Assembly (NCBI GenBank): GCA_036346205.1
Contig: JARFJB010001964.1
Span: 124,001 to 188,000 of the forward strand
Reading direction: 5' to 3'
From: Vesta saturnalis
Taxonomy: Eukaryota; Arthropoda; Insecta; Coleoptera; Lampyridae
DNA: 64,000 bases
A program made the translations under genes and the position numbers. How positions within the stretch are numbered: position 1 is the first letter of the stretch; every line of letters starts with the position of its first letter. Of this stretch, positions 23,470-34,556 are shown piece by piece. Under the pieces are notes generated by a model. That model was not told the origin of the DNA, ran no database searches, and worked only from the letters and a program-made list of their open reading frames with translations.

Positions 23470-24785
23470 CAGGGCCCGGCAGTCAATCCTGCATTTTTGA
23501 AATGGGTAAGAAAAATAAACGGATGCATTTATCAAAATTTTATTGATATAACGTTATTGTGCATTAAAAAGCACTGACAAAACATGAACGTTTAAAAATA
23601 ACATCGGTAAGATGGCATCCTTCCCGATTACTGCATTCTTGCAGGCGATTTCTGAAATTGTCCATCACGTCATGGAGCATTCTCTTAGAAATTCTCTGGA
23701 TTTCCAGTCGGATTCTTTCCTTGAGTTCTTCACTTGTACGAGGTCGTTCTTCGTACACTTTAGTTTTCAGGTATCCCCACAAGAAAAAATCACATGGAGT
23801 GAGGTCGGGCGAACGGGGAGGCCAAGAAATCGCTCCGTTTCGGGATATCTCATGATTCGGAAAATGTTCATTAAGAATATTCATGCTCACACGGGCTGTG
23901 TGGCTTGTGGCTCCATCTTGTTGGAATAAGGTTTGATCATTCACTGCATGTTGACAAAGTTGAGGAATGAAGAATAACCTTAACATTTCCGAATACCGTT
24001 CTGCGTTCGCGGTAACAGACTGCCCCCTTTCATTTTCAAAGAAAAATGGGCCTATGATTCCCGATGGGGACATGGCACACCAAACTGTTACCTTGGTTGA
24101 GCGTAGAGGTCGCTGATGAAGTTGTTGAGGGTTTTGATCATTCCGGTATCTCAAATTTTGTTTGTTCACATATCCCGAGAGGTGAAAATGTGCCTCGTCA
24201 CTCATCCAGAGGTTGTGAACAAGCTCCTCATTTTCTTCAACCATGTCCAAAAACGTTTCGCAGAATTGCCGTCGGGCAGCAAAATCGTTATCGTTCAATG
24301 CCTGAACCACTTGAATTTTGTAAGGGGGCAAATCAAATCTCAAGATACTTCGGACAGACCTGTCAGAAATTCCAAGGGCGACACTCTGCCGAAGCGCCGA
24401 TCTCCGCAGGCTTGTTCCCGCAGCAATCCTCACGCGTTCAACATTCTCGGAAGTTCGCACGGATCTCGCACTGCCACGTCTTCTGCTCGTCGTTTCACCG
24501 ATATTTACAAAATTTGTCACCCACAACTTTATTGAGTTTACACTAGGCACTGGCCTATTGCGATTAATTTCAAAAAGAGTACGAAAACGGCGCTGAGCTG
24601 CTGCGTAGCTACCGGTTTGGTAAAACGCTTTCACGGCAAACGCCTGGTGTTGTTTTGACCACTGCTCGATGGCGACTGAAACGCTTTGAGATGGGGAACA
24701 CAGCGGTAACCTTGACAACTCGCTCCGCCCATTTTGTAGTCGTCCACAGCCATTTCAAAAATGCAGGATTGACTGCCGCACTCAG
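23470..24785. mobile_element. Intact IS630-Tc1-mariner element
   Basis: The element is flanked by TA on both sides (23468-23469 and 24786-24787). Its inverted ends are 36 bp: the inner 28 bp are identical, including GGCAGTCAATCCTGCATTTT, and the outer 8 bp are partly diverged. Total length is 1316 bp. One uninterrupted transposase gene fills it on the minus strand, leaving 67 bp on the 5' side and 94 bp on the 3' side. The intact frame and near-identical ends point to a recent insertion. Confidence 0.93.
23564..24718 (-). CDS. Full-length transposase, IS630-Tc1-mariner superfamily
   Basis: This 384-residue protein would cut and paste the surrounding element. Residues about 15-90 form a DNA-binding region of the DUF4817 type (QWSKQHQAFAVKAFYQTGSY, then SVNSIKLWVTNF). 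A second helix-turn-helix follows at about 100-130 (LGISDRSVRSIL). The catalytic triad is visible: D174 in WMSDEAHF, D268 in FQQDGATSHTA and D305 in PRSPDLTPCDFFLWG. There are 36 residues between the last two Asp, against 34 in classical mariners and 37 in maT elements. WCAMSPSGIIGPFFF lies between. I keep the Met at 24718 because it is inside the element, 67 bp from its end, and the frame is open throughout. No stop or frameshift is present, so it may be active or only recently silent. Confidence 0.92.
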   Translation of the reverse strand: MSRLPLCSPSQSVSVAIEQWSKQHQAFAVKAFYQTGSYAAAQRRFRTLFEINRNRPVPSVNSIKLWVTNFVNIGETTSRRRGSARSVRTSENVERVRIAAGTSLRRSALRQSVALGISDRSVRSILRFDLPPYKIQVVQALNDNDFAARRQFCETFLDMVEENEELVHNLWMSDEAHFHLSGYVNKQNLRYRNDQNPQQLHQRPLRSTKVTVWCAMSPSGIIGPFFFENERGQSVTANAERYSEMLRLFFIPQLCQHAVNDQTLFQQDGATSHTARVSMNILNEHFPNHEISRNGAISWPPRSPDLTPCDFFLWGYLKTKVYEERPRTSEELKERIRLEIQRISKRMLHDVMDNFRNRLQECSNREGCHLTDVIFKRSCFVSAF

Positions 24786-24787
24786 TA

Positions 24788-25165
24788 TGTTCTCTGAAAC
24801 ACACATACATTAACAAAAAGTGCTAGATTACAGGCAGATTAGTATCGGTTATAATTGTGAAATGCCAAAAAGACTGGTTTAAGGCTTAACTTACTTGGGT
24901 GAATTTTTTCACATGCATTCGTAAATTGCAAGGTTTAGAAAAAAATTGCATATAGTACACGTCAAAGCCATTTTTCTTTATTAAACGTTATACCACAATA
25001 TAGGAACGAATATTGAGGATTGTGTTTATATAAATAACAAAGGTAGATCATAGACCTTTTCGGTTTTGTTATGTTACGGATACCGTGCACTCTATAAACG
25101 TGCAACGAGCATGCGGAAGTCAGGCAGCCAAAGTACATTTGGTACTTTTGTCACAATGTAGGAAG
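24788..25165. other. No gene seen
   Basis: Short spacer between two transposons. Confidence 0.5.
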
Positions 25166-25518
25166 AGCCGTTTTACACTTAACAGAATTATTGCGAAAAT
25201 AGTAACAAAAATCATTGGCAACTTTTTTCGCAGTAAAAATATGAAGTGTAAAACATTAATTTTAATTTAATTTTAATTAATTATCTTTATAATTTTGGTA
25301 GTAAAAATATTTAACATATTCTATATTTACTGTGTAAACAATGAAATAATATGCGCGTAGTTGAATTTTGTATCGCATCTTGAGGTTAACTAACCTCAAT
25401 ATTCTAATACGTTTGTTAATATTCTCTTTCTCTGGTTTTACCGTTTAAATAAACTCTTGTAAGTATTATAAGCTAAAGACAAAATTGATATTAATTTTTG
25501 TATCATCAGCAAGTAATT

Positions 25519-26422
25519 ATGTCTTGGTCTCGTGAAGAAGTAATTTGTTTAATCGAGGAATACAGACAATGGCCGCGAACCTTTATAAAGTTAAATCAGT
25601 GAACTATAAAAATAGAAATTTAAGAAAAACTGCTTTAGACCAATAGAAAACAGTTTAAAGAAATATAAGCCAAATATTACCGGTATCGAAATCAAAACAA
25701 GTTTCAGTCACTGAAGCAAAACGCATTAAAGGAGTACAAAAAATGGATAAACTCGTATAAAAGTGGAGCTGGTGAAGATGAGGAACAATTTTTAAATACA
25801 ATTTGCTGTGTTATTCAAAGTTATTACTGTTGTAGGTATATGAACCATCATTATGGTATTTTCAAATAATATCATTTGTAATAGGTGACGATGTGCCAAG
25901 AGAGTCCCAAGACGCACTTGATGAAACTGAAAATACCGAAACAGAAATGCAAAAAATTGATTCCGTAATGGATCCTTCGGTAAAGTCATATCAAATACGT
26001 GTGCTTTTTAATAATATTAGCTTTAAAGATTAATGAACACGAGTCAGAATATGAAGAAGTGTATTCTGGTATAGTTTCACCAGATGGGCCAGTTTCCGTA
26101 GGAGGAGTCCCATTTCTTTCTAACAATGAGAAACGCCTTCATTCTTCGATGTCTGTACCTGGTACCAGTACTCCTACTTTTAAAAACTCGAAAAAAAGGA
26201 AAGCAGATGATTCACAGTTTTTTCAATGTGTCAGGAACGCTCAATGTTATCAACAAAAAATTAACGGTATCTTCACCACCACAACATACAAAAACTTCCA
26301 TCGAAAGTTTTGGAGACTACATTGTTGGAAAATTAGAATGAATTAATAATGATGAAGCTGAGGAAGCCATTGTATCTACCGTTAATAAGGCATTAAGGAA
26401 ATGCAAAGAATTAAATATTTGA
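25519..26422 (+). pseudogene. MADF/Myb-like accessory gene of Harbinger
   Basis: The frame opens MSWSREEVICLIEEYRQWPR, the first helix of a MADF (Myb/SANT-like) DNA-binding domain. It resumes after stops with YKSGAGEDEEQF, which resembles the SKKSGAGTDD motif of MADF proteins carried by Harbinger elements. A Ser/Pro-rich linker at 26040-26220 leads to a KKRKADDSQFF basic patch. The tail FGDYIVGKLE, followed after a stop by EAIVSTVNKAL, looks like the usual C-terminal protein-contact helix. In such elements the protein helps bring the transposase to DNA. Several stops and at least one frameshift make it non-functional. It converges with the transposase gene, about 20 bp from it. Confidence 0.75.
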
Positions 26423-26442
26423 AATTTATTTGTACTTTCATG

Positions 26443-27650
26443 TTATATAAATTTTCGTTCTAATACCCAGTTTCCTTTTTTAACTGCATCATCTTGCCAT
26501 GGTACTGCACCACTAATTGAATTAAAATAAGTTTTAAAATCGTCTCTAGCTGATCTAGCACTATATGTAGATGTGTTGGCACCCTGACTGTTGACTGGTT
26601 GTAAGTTGTAATCTTTTAAATTGGTTTCTGTGTTTTCACAGATGTAAGTGGAATCTTGATTTGCCAAAAAATTATGCAAGACAAGGCAAGCCAATGTATT
26701 TAACTCCACCTTTTCTGGACTCAAATGAATTGGTTGGTGTTAAAAGAACTCTTCATCTGTTAGCTAAAATGCCAAATCCACTCTCGACCATTATTCTAGC
26801 TCTAGAAAGACGTTAATTATAAATACGGCTTTCTTCATTTAGAGCTCGTTGAGGAAATAATTTCATTAAATTTTCCATTAAAGGAAATGCTAATCGGCAA
26901 TAAAAACATAAGGAAGTGGGCGTTTTAATCCTGGTAAATAGCGAGATTCGGGCAGTTGCAAACTATTATTTTTAACCCTTTTAAATAAATTACATGCTTC
27001 AATCACTCCACCGGCGCTTATTCTTCCATTAGTTCCAACATTTGCATAACTAAATCCACCCATTAAAACAATACTATTAGTATTTTTATAATTGTAATAA
27101 TATGATTCGGATGATGTTGGTGCATTAAAAACTATTTGTCGTCCATCAAGTGCACCAATACAATTCAGGAAGTTTATTTTCTTTCATATTCGTCAACTAT
27201 TTTGACCCATTCTTCACGTGTTGTTGGTATCTACAGAGTAAACCTAAAGATTTCTTTACATATTAATACAATATTATACTAACCTTTAAGTAATTCCTTT
27301 TTAAAGCTTTGTATATAGCAGAACATACTTCCGGAACGATTTTCGAAATGGTACTTTCATGTACTCTCATGTTATACATGTGATCTATAAGATTCACATG
27401 TTGCTAAGAAACGTAAAGTAATATCTAATCTAAGATAAAGCACAAATTAATTATTATGTCTATGTATAGAAATTAGCTTACCTATGTTTAACACTAATGG
27501 GTTCCCGAATAAAAGTTTCTTGTTTTTTTATATCGTCCTCAACTAAAGTTAATAAGTTCATAAACTGGGAACCATTTAAACGAAGGAAATTTTTGTATGC
27601 ATTTTGATCTTCATACCTTAGCTCATTGTTCTATAAGCTGAGGGTACCTC
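26443..27650 (-). pseudogene. PIF/Harbinger (HARBI1-like) transposase, broken
   Basis: Minus-strand pieces fall in the correct order for a DDE_Tnp_4 transposase. They are TTREEWVKIVDEYE; GALDGRQIVFNAP (first Asp); SYYYNYKNTNSIVLMGGFSY; VGTNGRISAGGVIEACNLF; LPYVFIAD (second Asp); then LSRARIMVESGFGILANR with the catalytic Glu context. The C terminus is VELNTLACLVLHNFL. Stops interrupt it at the Tyr before RLSRAR and around 26750, and the early part near 27180 is frameshifted. It is dead but well preserved. Together with the MADF gene it identifies the outer element as Harbinger. Confidence 0.82.
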
Positions 27651-28563
27651 TACCTTCCAACCTTCTTTGCAACCAACCCTTACACGACTGTGAACGTCGT
27701 CTTTTCTTATTCTTTTTTTAAATAACATAATAATATATTAATGACTATTACTGTCATACGAATAAGTTTCATTCTATTCATTTTTGGCTATTAATATTCG
27801 TAAAAACGATTTTGAGGTAACTGTATTAAATGTTAGGTTACGTAATGCAACAGCCGCAATCAGCTGACTTTTTAACATATTATGCGCAAGCGCATCAGTG
27901 AAAATTATGTTATAATTAACGCGCAATGTAATATCCCAGAATAGAGAATAATCAGAAGTGTCAGTCTAGAATATTTATGGTCTCGGTTAATATTCGCGCA
28001 ACTGCGTACGCATTACGTTACGGGGACCTTTACATTAGTATATTTGAATTTACCGCGTTATTTATTAACAATTCAATATGACGTATATCTGCGATCAATA
28101 GACGGTTTCCATTAAAGTTTGACATTTAAATGAGACAGGCAAAAGTTCTACCCTAGTTGTGTCTCAATTTAGCAGGATGGCCACACAAACGTAAAATATC
28201 ACCATATATTGGCAATCCGCTTTTATTGTTCTAACCTAACCTTTTTTTACCCTGTTTTGTGTACCCTTGTTTTGTGTACCTTAATAGTTATTCCGTCGTT
28301 TTGTATTAATCCTTTTGTTTACATAATCATTATTTTCGTGTTTTTTTTTTCACATTGAATTGCCTACTTCTATCAGCTACGTTCATTTACCTTTTCTTTC
28401 TTCCTTTTTATTAATCACCCTACCTTTAATCCTTACAGGAAACAGTCTTTTTCAAGACTCAATTGTATACAACCCTTGGTGTATAAGTAAGTATTTAGAT
28501 AACTGATTTGTTTCTCATTACTTACTAGGTGTGTTACTTTCTTAGTGGACCAACCATCTATAT

Positions 28564-31500
28564 CAGGCTTTCCCAACCTTTATTTCGCCGAGCCTCCCCG
28601 GACCAAAAATAATATTTTCATGCCCCCTAAGTATAAACAAAAATAAGAAACACACTTTTTTATCAATTTATTTATTTATTTAAGTTTTAAAGTAATTTTT
28701 GAACAAATAAAAAAAACTTCAAGTAATTTTAAAACAAATAAATAAAAACTTTTAAAGAACTAATGAGATACTTGAGCTTGCATGCTCTGTACCAGTTGGT
28801 CGATTCTGGGTTCAGTCTTTGCTAGAGCTCTGGTTAAATCGCTATCGACGGCAAGGCGATTTCGCTGTTTAGTTTTTATTAAAACTAGAGCTGAAAAACC
28901 TGTCTCACATAAATAAGCGGATGAAAATGGAATCAGTATTTTCAAAGCAAGAGAAGCAACTTTCGGATTAATAAGGAATCGTTTGATCCAAAATTTCTGT
29001 AATGTCAAGAGATGAAAGTCATCTTTCATGGTCGAGTCAGCCTTCATTTCTAGAAATTCTTCCTGAACTTCTTCAGGCAATTGTAAGACGTCGACAACAA
29101 ATGGGTTTCTGGTCATGTGCCATATTGGTGACTCGGAATTGATATCTTGATAGTATCGATGAAATTCGTTTTCCAACACTTGTAAATGAGTTTCTATTTC
29201 AGATTTCAAATATTTATTTAGTTTTTGATTATTGATTGCTTCGGATAGCCGTGAAAAGGGAAATACATTTTCAGCAGATACCTTCTTTTTCGAAAGTTGA
29301 AGCTTTGATATGAAACCTTGAATATGATCATAGTTACTAATCAAAGTGCCATTTCTGCCCTGAAGTTTCAAGTTTAGCTGGTTCAGGGCTTCAAATATAT
29401 CAGCTAAATAGGACAGCTTCCACTGAAATGTTTCATCTTTGAATAGTTGCATAAAATGATTATTTTCTTTGAATTCAAGAAAGAGGATAACCACTTCTCT
29501 TAATTCATAAAGGCGAGCTAACATGTTGCCTTTTGATAACCAGCCCACCTCTGTATGAAATAGGAGGACCTTGTGATCAGAATCGAGATCCTTACAAAGT
29601 AATGTAAATAAGCGACTGTTCAATGCACTACTCTTGATGTAATTTATGATCTTTATAGCCGAGTTCAAAATCTGGCACAAATTCTGTGGCAAAGTTTTTG
29701 AGGTCAAAGCTTGCCGATGAATGACACAATGTGTACTAACTAATAGGGGATTATTTTCCTTGAGTTTTTGAGCCAAGCCTGATCGTACACCTATCATTGC
29801 AGGGGCGGCGTTTGTGCAGAGTCCAATCAGTTTATTCCCAATCCAAGTCATTTCTTTCGATGAAGTCCGATATTGCATTGAATATGTCTTCAGATTTAGT
29901 GCCTGCTGATAATGATTGGGAATGGAAAATCTCTTCATCAATGTGATCTCCGCTGACATACCTAACATAAATGATTAATTGTGCACAATTAACGATGTCT
30001 GTGGACTCATCACAACTAATGGCAAAAAATGGTAATAGTTTGACTTTATTTATAATTTGTAATTTTATGTCTGATGCAATATCGTCAATTCTTCGCTTGA
30101 CTGTGTTATTAGAGAGAGATAATGATTTAATTTTTTGCTCTGATTCTTCTCCTAACATTATTTGCGTGGCTTTAAGGATACATGGTTTGATTAAATCCTC
30201 CCCGATAGTGTGAGGTTTCTTTTGTTTTGCTATCAAAAAAGCCATTTCAAATGATGCTTTGACATGTTGTGATACACCTTTCTGATAACTTCCTGACTTA
30301 TCCAATCTCATGCGCTTAAGTGATTCTGCTTTAGAAGAAAAAAACTGTTTGGACTTCGAAGCCAGAGTCGGATGTTGCTGGCTCAAATGCCTCTCAAGGC
30401 GAGTGGGTCTCATGCTATCATTCCTTAAAACTTTCATAAATATTACACACTGTGGCAATTGTAGCTCGTCTTTTTCTATGAAGGTAAATTCAAATTTAAT
30501 ATAATCTTCCGAAAACTTTCTTTTTTTCGCTGCCATTTCGCGTCTGAAACAATTTAATACTAGTTCAAGCTCGAGCCTCACACGGCGTTTCGCAGGCCGT
30601 CCGGCGCGCGCCGTGCATACAACACTCGCGCGCGTCCGACGCCCGACGCGTGCACCCGCTTAACTCAACGCACGCCCTAAAGCTCAAGCCACATAGACCG
30701 ATGCGGATGCGGGCCGCTTGCGGGATTTTTTTTGTTATAGCTTTCAAGTCCGTAACGGACCGCGTCTGTGCCACGCTCTGTTTGACACAGTGCCTAGCAA
30801 CTCGAACATTACGAAAAAATTCCCGAGAACGGGCTGCATCCGCACCGCTGTGTGAGCGAGCTTACTATACCTACAGGTGCTGTATGGCGTTGACAATACA
30901 AGAATTTCAGTCCGAGCCGAAGGCAAGTTCCGTAAAAATGTTTCAATATACTTGAAACATTTTTACGGAACTTGCGAGAAAAAATAACAAAATACCTATA
31001 ACTATATCATGAATAATCATCAATACAAATTGAAATTGAGAAAAATGACTAGTGGATTTTTTTATCGCCTTCGACAATATCTGCACAAAGATATTGACGA
31101 AAGCGATAAAATCAAGAGATTAAAATAATAATCTGAATATTTCGATTAAATTACATAATAACTTCATTTGTAGACAAAACTAAATAATTTTTTAAACTAA
31201 ATGTTTATTTATACACGAACGAGCTTATAAATAAAAATAATTACCTACCTACTTCTAGGTACTATTTTGGGACATAAATAATTACAGATTTAAAAATAAG
31301 TAAGTACGTAATTGACAACTAAGCCAGCATAATTTAGTTAGGTACAAACTTAAAACTAAATTTTACGAGCCTTTTATTTTAAATAAATACTTAGGTTGAA
31401 AACATAAGAAATAGCGGGCAAAGTTTAATACTAAAAAACTTACCTTTTATTATATTAGATTTTAGATTTAGGAGATAAAACAAATTCACACTTAAATAAT

Positions 31501-31809
31501 CTCATTTAACAGATTTGAAACGCAACTTGGATTTTTATTCGAACGAACTATTGACAGAAGCGAGTACGCAATTGTTTTACGAGTGAGTGTTAGATGGAAG
31601 AATGAAAGCGGGAAGGAGGGGCGGGTGTCGCGTCACTCGTCGTGTTGTTACTTGTTGAAACTTGTATAGCAGCGATTTAATTCGGAACAGTTAATTTAAC
31701 TACTCGTTAAATAGGTTTTTTTTCGGTAATGTAAACATACTTATTGCGTCCCCCCTGACATTTCTCCACGCCCCCCGAGGGGGGCGTGCCCCTTGGTTGG
31801 AAAGTCCTG
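28564..31809. mobile_element. hAT element nested in the ISL2EU element
   Basis: The ends are CAGGCTTTCCCAACC on the left and, inverted, CAGGACTTTCCAACC on the right. Each is flanked by the perfect 8-bp target duplication ATCTATAT (28556-28563 and 31810-31817). Length is 3246 bp. It carries a broken minus-strand transposase. A GC-rich 5' leader lies at about 30590-30900. Two strong hairpins follow: 24-bp perfect arms at 30923-30946 and 30952-30975, and a second around 31048-31107. Confidence 0.95.
28760..30536 (-). pseudogene. hAT transposase (ZBED5/FAM200-like), frameshifted
   Basis: The start at 30536 gives MAAKKRKFSEDYIKFEFTFI. A degenerate BED-type zinc finger follows; RLERHLSQQHP carries its His residues. 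The hAT DDE core begins with FFAISCDESTDIVNCAQL (first Asp). At about 29850 a frameshift moves reading to the next frame, where LIGLCTNAAPAMIG stands for the usual CTDGAPAM, so the second catalytic Asp is Asn. GWLSKGNML has Gly for the usual Arg. The C-terminal hAT dimerisation region is present: ILIPFSSAYLCETGFSAL, then KTKQRNRL and EPRIDQLV. Its overall relatives are the hAT proteins domesticated as ZBED5 and FAM200 in vertebrates. The frameshift and the lost Asp make it inactive. Confidence 0.9.
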
Positions 31810-31825
31810 ATCTATATCATTGCAG

Positions 31826-32949
31826 CCAGAGGACGTTCCAGGTGCTCTTTTACGGCCAGGTGCAAATATTGAGGATCACTCTAACTTCGAATTGCAAAGA
31901 ATGTCGAGAATTAAAGAAAACTGGAAGGAAAGCCGAATTAGTGCAGGACCTATAGCTGTAAAAAAGTATGGAAAAGTGAGGTTCGAACCAATACGGAGAG
32001 CATCATTTGATCCTAGACCGGAAGAGTACATTAGAAATGTAAATTTAAATAATTTTATTTGTGACCTGCAGAAAGAAAATCAAGAATCAATTGTTTGCAA
32101 CTTTATTCAAATTACAATACAATGACTTTAAAATGGAACAGGACAGTATAAACATTCTTATTGAACAAGTGTTAATCTTTAAAAAAAAACATGCATGAAT
32201 TGATGGCAAAACATAAGAGTAATGTATTCGTTATTAAAGATGCAGAAATTCAACATTCCATTGGTTGGTATACTTGGCGAAGTTATTTTATTACATCTTC
32301 CAATGCGAAGACTGCTGCCTCACTGATGACGTCTTCAGCAAAAAGCAATTACTTAAAAAGGAATCTGTGGCAGCTAACACCAAAATTACCTGTACCAGCA
32401 ATTAGGTATGGTCAAGTAAATGAAGTGAAAGCAAGAGACAAATACATAGCTGATTATATTCAACCAAATGAACAGTTTTTACAAGTTGGTCTATATGTCA
32501 ATAAGAATTACCTTCATTTAGCTCGTAGTGCTGACGTGGTTGTAAAAACTAATGGCATAATCGTAAGGGTAATTGAAATCAAATATCTAACAGTGCTGGT
32601 AGGAAAAAATCGATGTGATTTCGATAGTATTTTATCATCAAAACAAAAAAGTACATTTTTTGCTTATAAAGAAAATAATAAAGTGTTTTTAAAAGCTAAC
32701 CATCCATACATGTACCAGGTTGCTACTACGATGTTGATTTTTGATGTGTCAGAATGTGATTTTGTTGTGTGGTCTAGCGTAGGCTTGCTAGTTTTTAAAG
32801 TAAAATTATGTGATGTAGGAAAGTCCATTATTGGCAATTTAACTAAAAAACTAAAAAAAAAAATGTATTATAACATGTATGTTACAGAATTATTTTTAAT
32901 GAAAATACCGATAAATCTACCATTATTTGAATTGGAATGCTTTCAGTAA
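31826..32949 (+). pseudogene. SAP plus YqaJ-type exonuclease gene of ISL2EU
   Basis: An acceptor (ATTGCAG) at 31818-31825 opens this exon. The probable upstream exon lies in the left terminal repeat and ends at a GTAAGT donor near 28487. DVPGALLRPGANIEDHSNFE, then in another frame CRELKKTGRKAELVQDL, form a SAP domain broken by a frameshift near 31895. The second half (32191-32949) is a YqaJ/lambda-exonuclease-like nuclease fold. It shows WYTWRSYFITSSNAKTAASL, YGQVNEVKARDKY (conserved G and E), GLYVNKNYLHLARSADV (acidic residue kept where SPDG is usual), VIEIKYL (the E-x-K motif) and YMYQVATTML. Stops at 32123 and near 32180 separate the two halves. In this group the nuclease accompanies the transposase; its exact role is not known to me. 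Confidence 0.8.
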
Positions 32950-33259
32950 CATATTTATATTTTAGTTTAAGTTAAACTTGATAATACAAATATGGTGTTT
33001 TCATTATAATCACCTATCAATCTACATATGACATTAGTAGATTTATTATTGAAGCTACTAATTTGATTACTTATATGTACAACACTTCACAGAATTAGTT
33101 ATACATGAAAAATGTTAACAACACTATTTTCATTTATTTAATATGTTGTTGGGTGAAAGAATATAAATAATAGATAAATCTTTATTCAGACGAAAATAAA
33201 TAGTAATTACTATAATTTGAAATTGTTTTTATTCAATTATAGGGTTATAACACACAAAT

Positions 33260-34556
33260 GTATTTTAAATTAAAACAGGTTTTTCAAAGTTTACCAAAAA
33301 ACAAATGATACTAAGAATATTTGACATTGTAGGTAACATCGAGATTTGTATTGGTTTCGCCAAAATTTGGTAACATTTTATCCTTCTAATTGAGCGTTCT
33401 ACAGTAATACGACACTTTGCAATTTTTTAGTCAATGTCTCTTCCTCTGCTGTTAAACGTGTTCTTACAGCCAAAAAAGGCGGTGTAATGAATGTTTATTT
33501 ATTTTCATTACACACGTCTTGAATGGTAAAACCACGATCTGCCATTATCACATCACCTTCCAAAAATACAGAAATATCTGAAGCTTTAAACGATTCGATG
33601 TCAGAAATGGACCCCTTATAACCTTCGCTGTTATACACAACTGCACCCCTTGACGACACTCCTCCCAAAAATTTTACCGTATTGTAGTGCTTATAATTTG
33701 AGTGTGTGTTTCCTTGTTGTTGGAAGTTTTTTGACATTTGGATTTCGGTAGTACCAAGTATTATGGTAACTTTGTCATTTAATAAACGAAAACAAGCTGG
33801 CATATGTCTCATCTCAGTAACACGAGCACCTAATGTTGTAAAATATAGAGAGTTCTTTTAATGTATACCCACGTCTTAAACGTATCAACATTAAACATAA
33901 CTTGTCCTTATTTGTGAGGTAACTAAATTTATTTCTTGTTGGTGTGTGACTATTTTGCTTTTACATTAATTGTGACATGACACTTTCATCCAAAAAATTA
34001 AAAAATGCTTCAAACTGAGGTAGAATATTGAAAATGTTTGTTATGTTCAAAAGATGCAAACAAGAAAAAATTCTCAAACTCTCAAACAGAGATGTTTTTA
34101 CTCTTCATATCCTCAAGTTCAACAAATGTTTGTGTTGCTGTATGATGATGGATAAGAGATAATTTCTTATTATAGGTGTGATCACTGATATCTTTTCCGT
34201 CTTTATTTTCCTTTCGTAACAATGCTGTTGCTTCGAGGTAAAGGTCCCTTTCTTCCCTATTGCTCGGTCCCACTTCAACATATCTCTGAACATCTAAACT
34301 TTTTGAATGCACTAAGGAGTTAGCAGTATAATTCGGATGTGGTACTGGATTAGATTCTTCTGTTTCTATTCCAAACTGCTTACTGCAAATATACACATTT
34401 TTGGTAATGTTCGATGGATGGATTTCCACATAACTCTAGCCATAAAAGACATTTAGCCATGTTGCGTACCGGTTTCGGAAAGGGATGAAATTGAACATTT
34501 CTGGACTTCTTAGATTTGGAGGTGTTGCCACAATCCTTGTAATAGTACTTGGGCAT
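33260..34556 (-). pseudogene. THAP-DDE transposase of ISL2EU, degraded
   Basis: The frame starts at 34556 with MPKYYYKDCGNTSK, a THAP finger whose first Cys is replaced (Tyr). After a frameshift near 34430 it continues to VYICSKQFG, where the expected His of CSKHF is Gln, so the zinc site is damaged. A middle helix-turn-helix follows (LIRLRRGYTLKELSIFYNI at about 33860-33920). The DDE_4 core reads TEIQMSKNF (the usual DCTE is GTTE, so the first Asp is lost), NYKHYNTVKFLGGVSS, GSISDIES and GDVIMADRGF. The C terminus, beyond a stop at 33495, is KIAKCRITVERSIRRIKCYQ with the Glu context. It converges with the YqaJ gene, as expected. It is inactive. Confidence 0.85.

Noticed and set aside
24064..24546. 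160-codon plus-strand frame
   Set aside because: It is the antisense shadow of the intact transposase on the minus strand.
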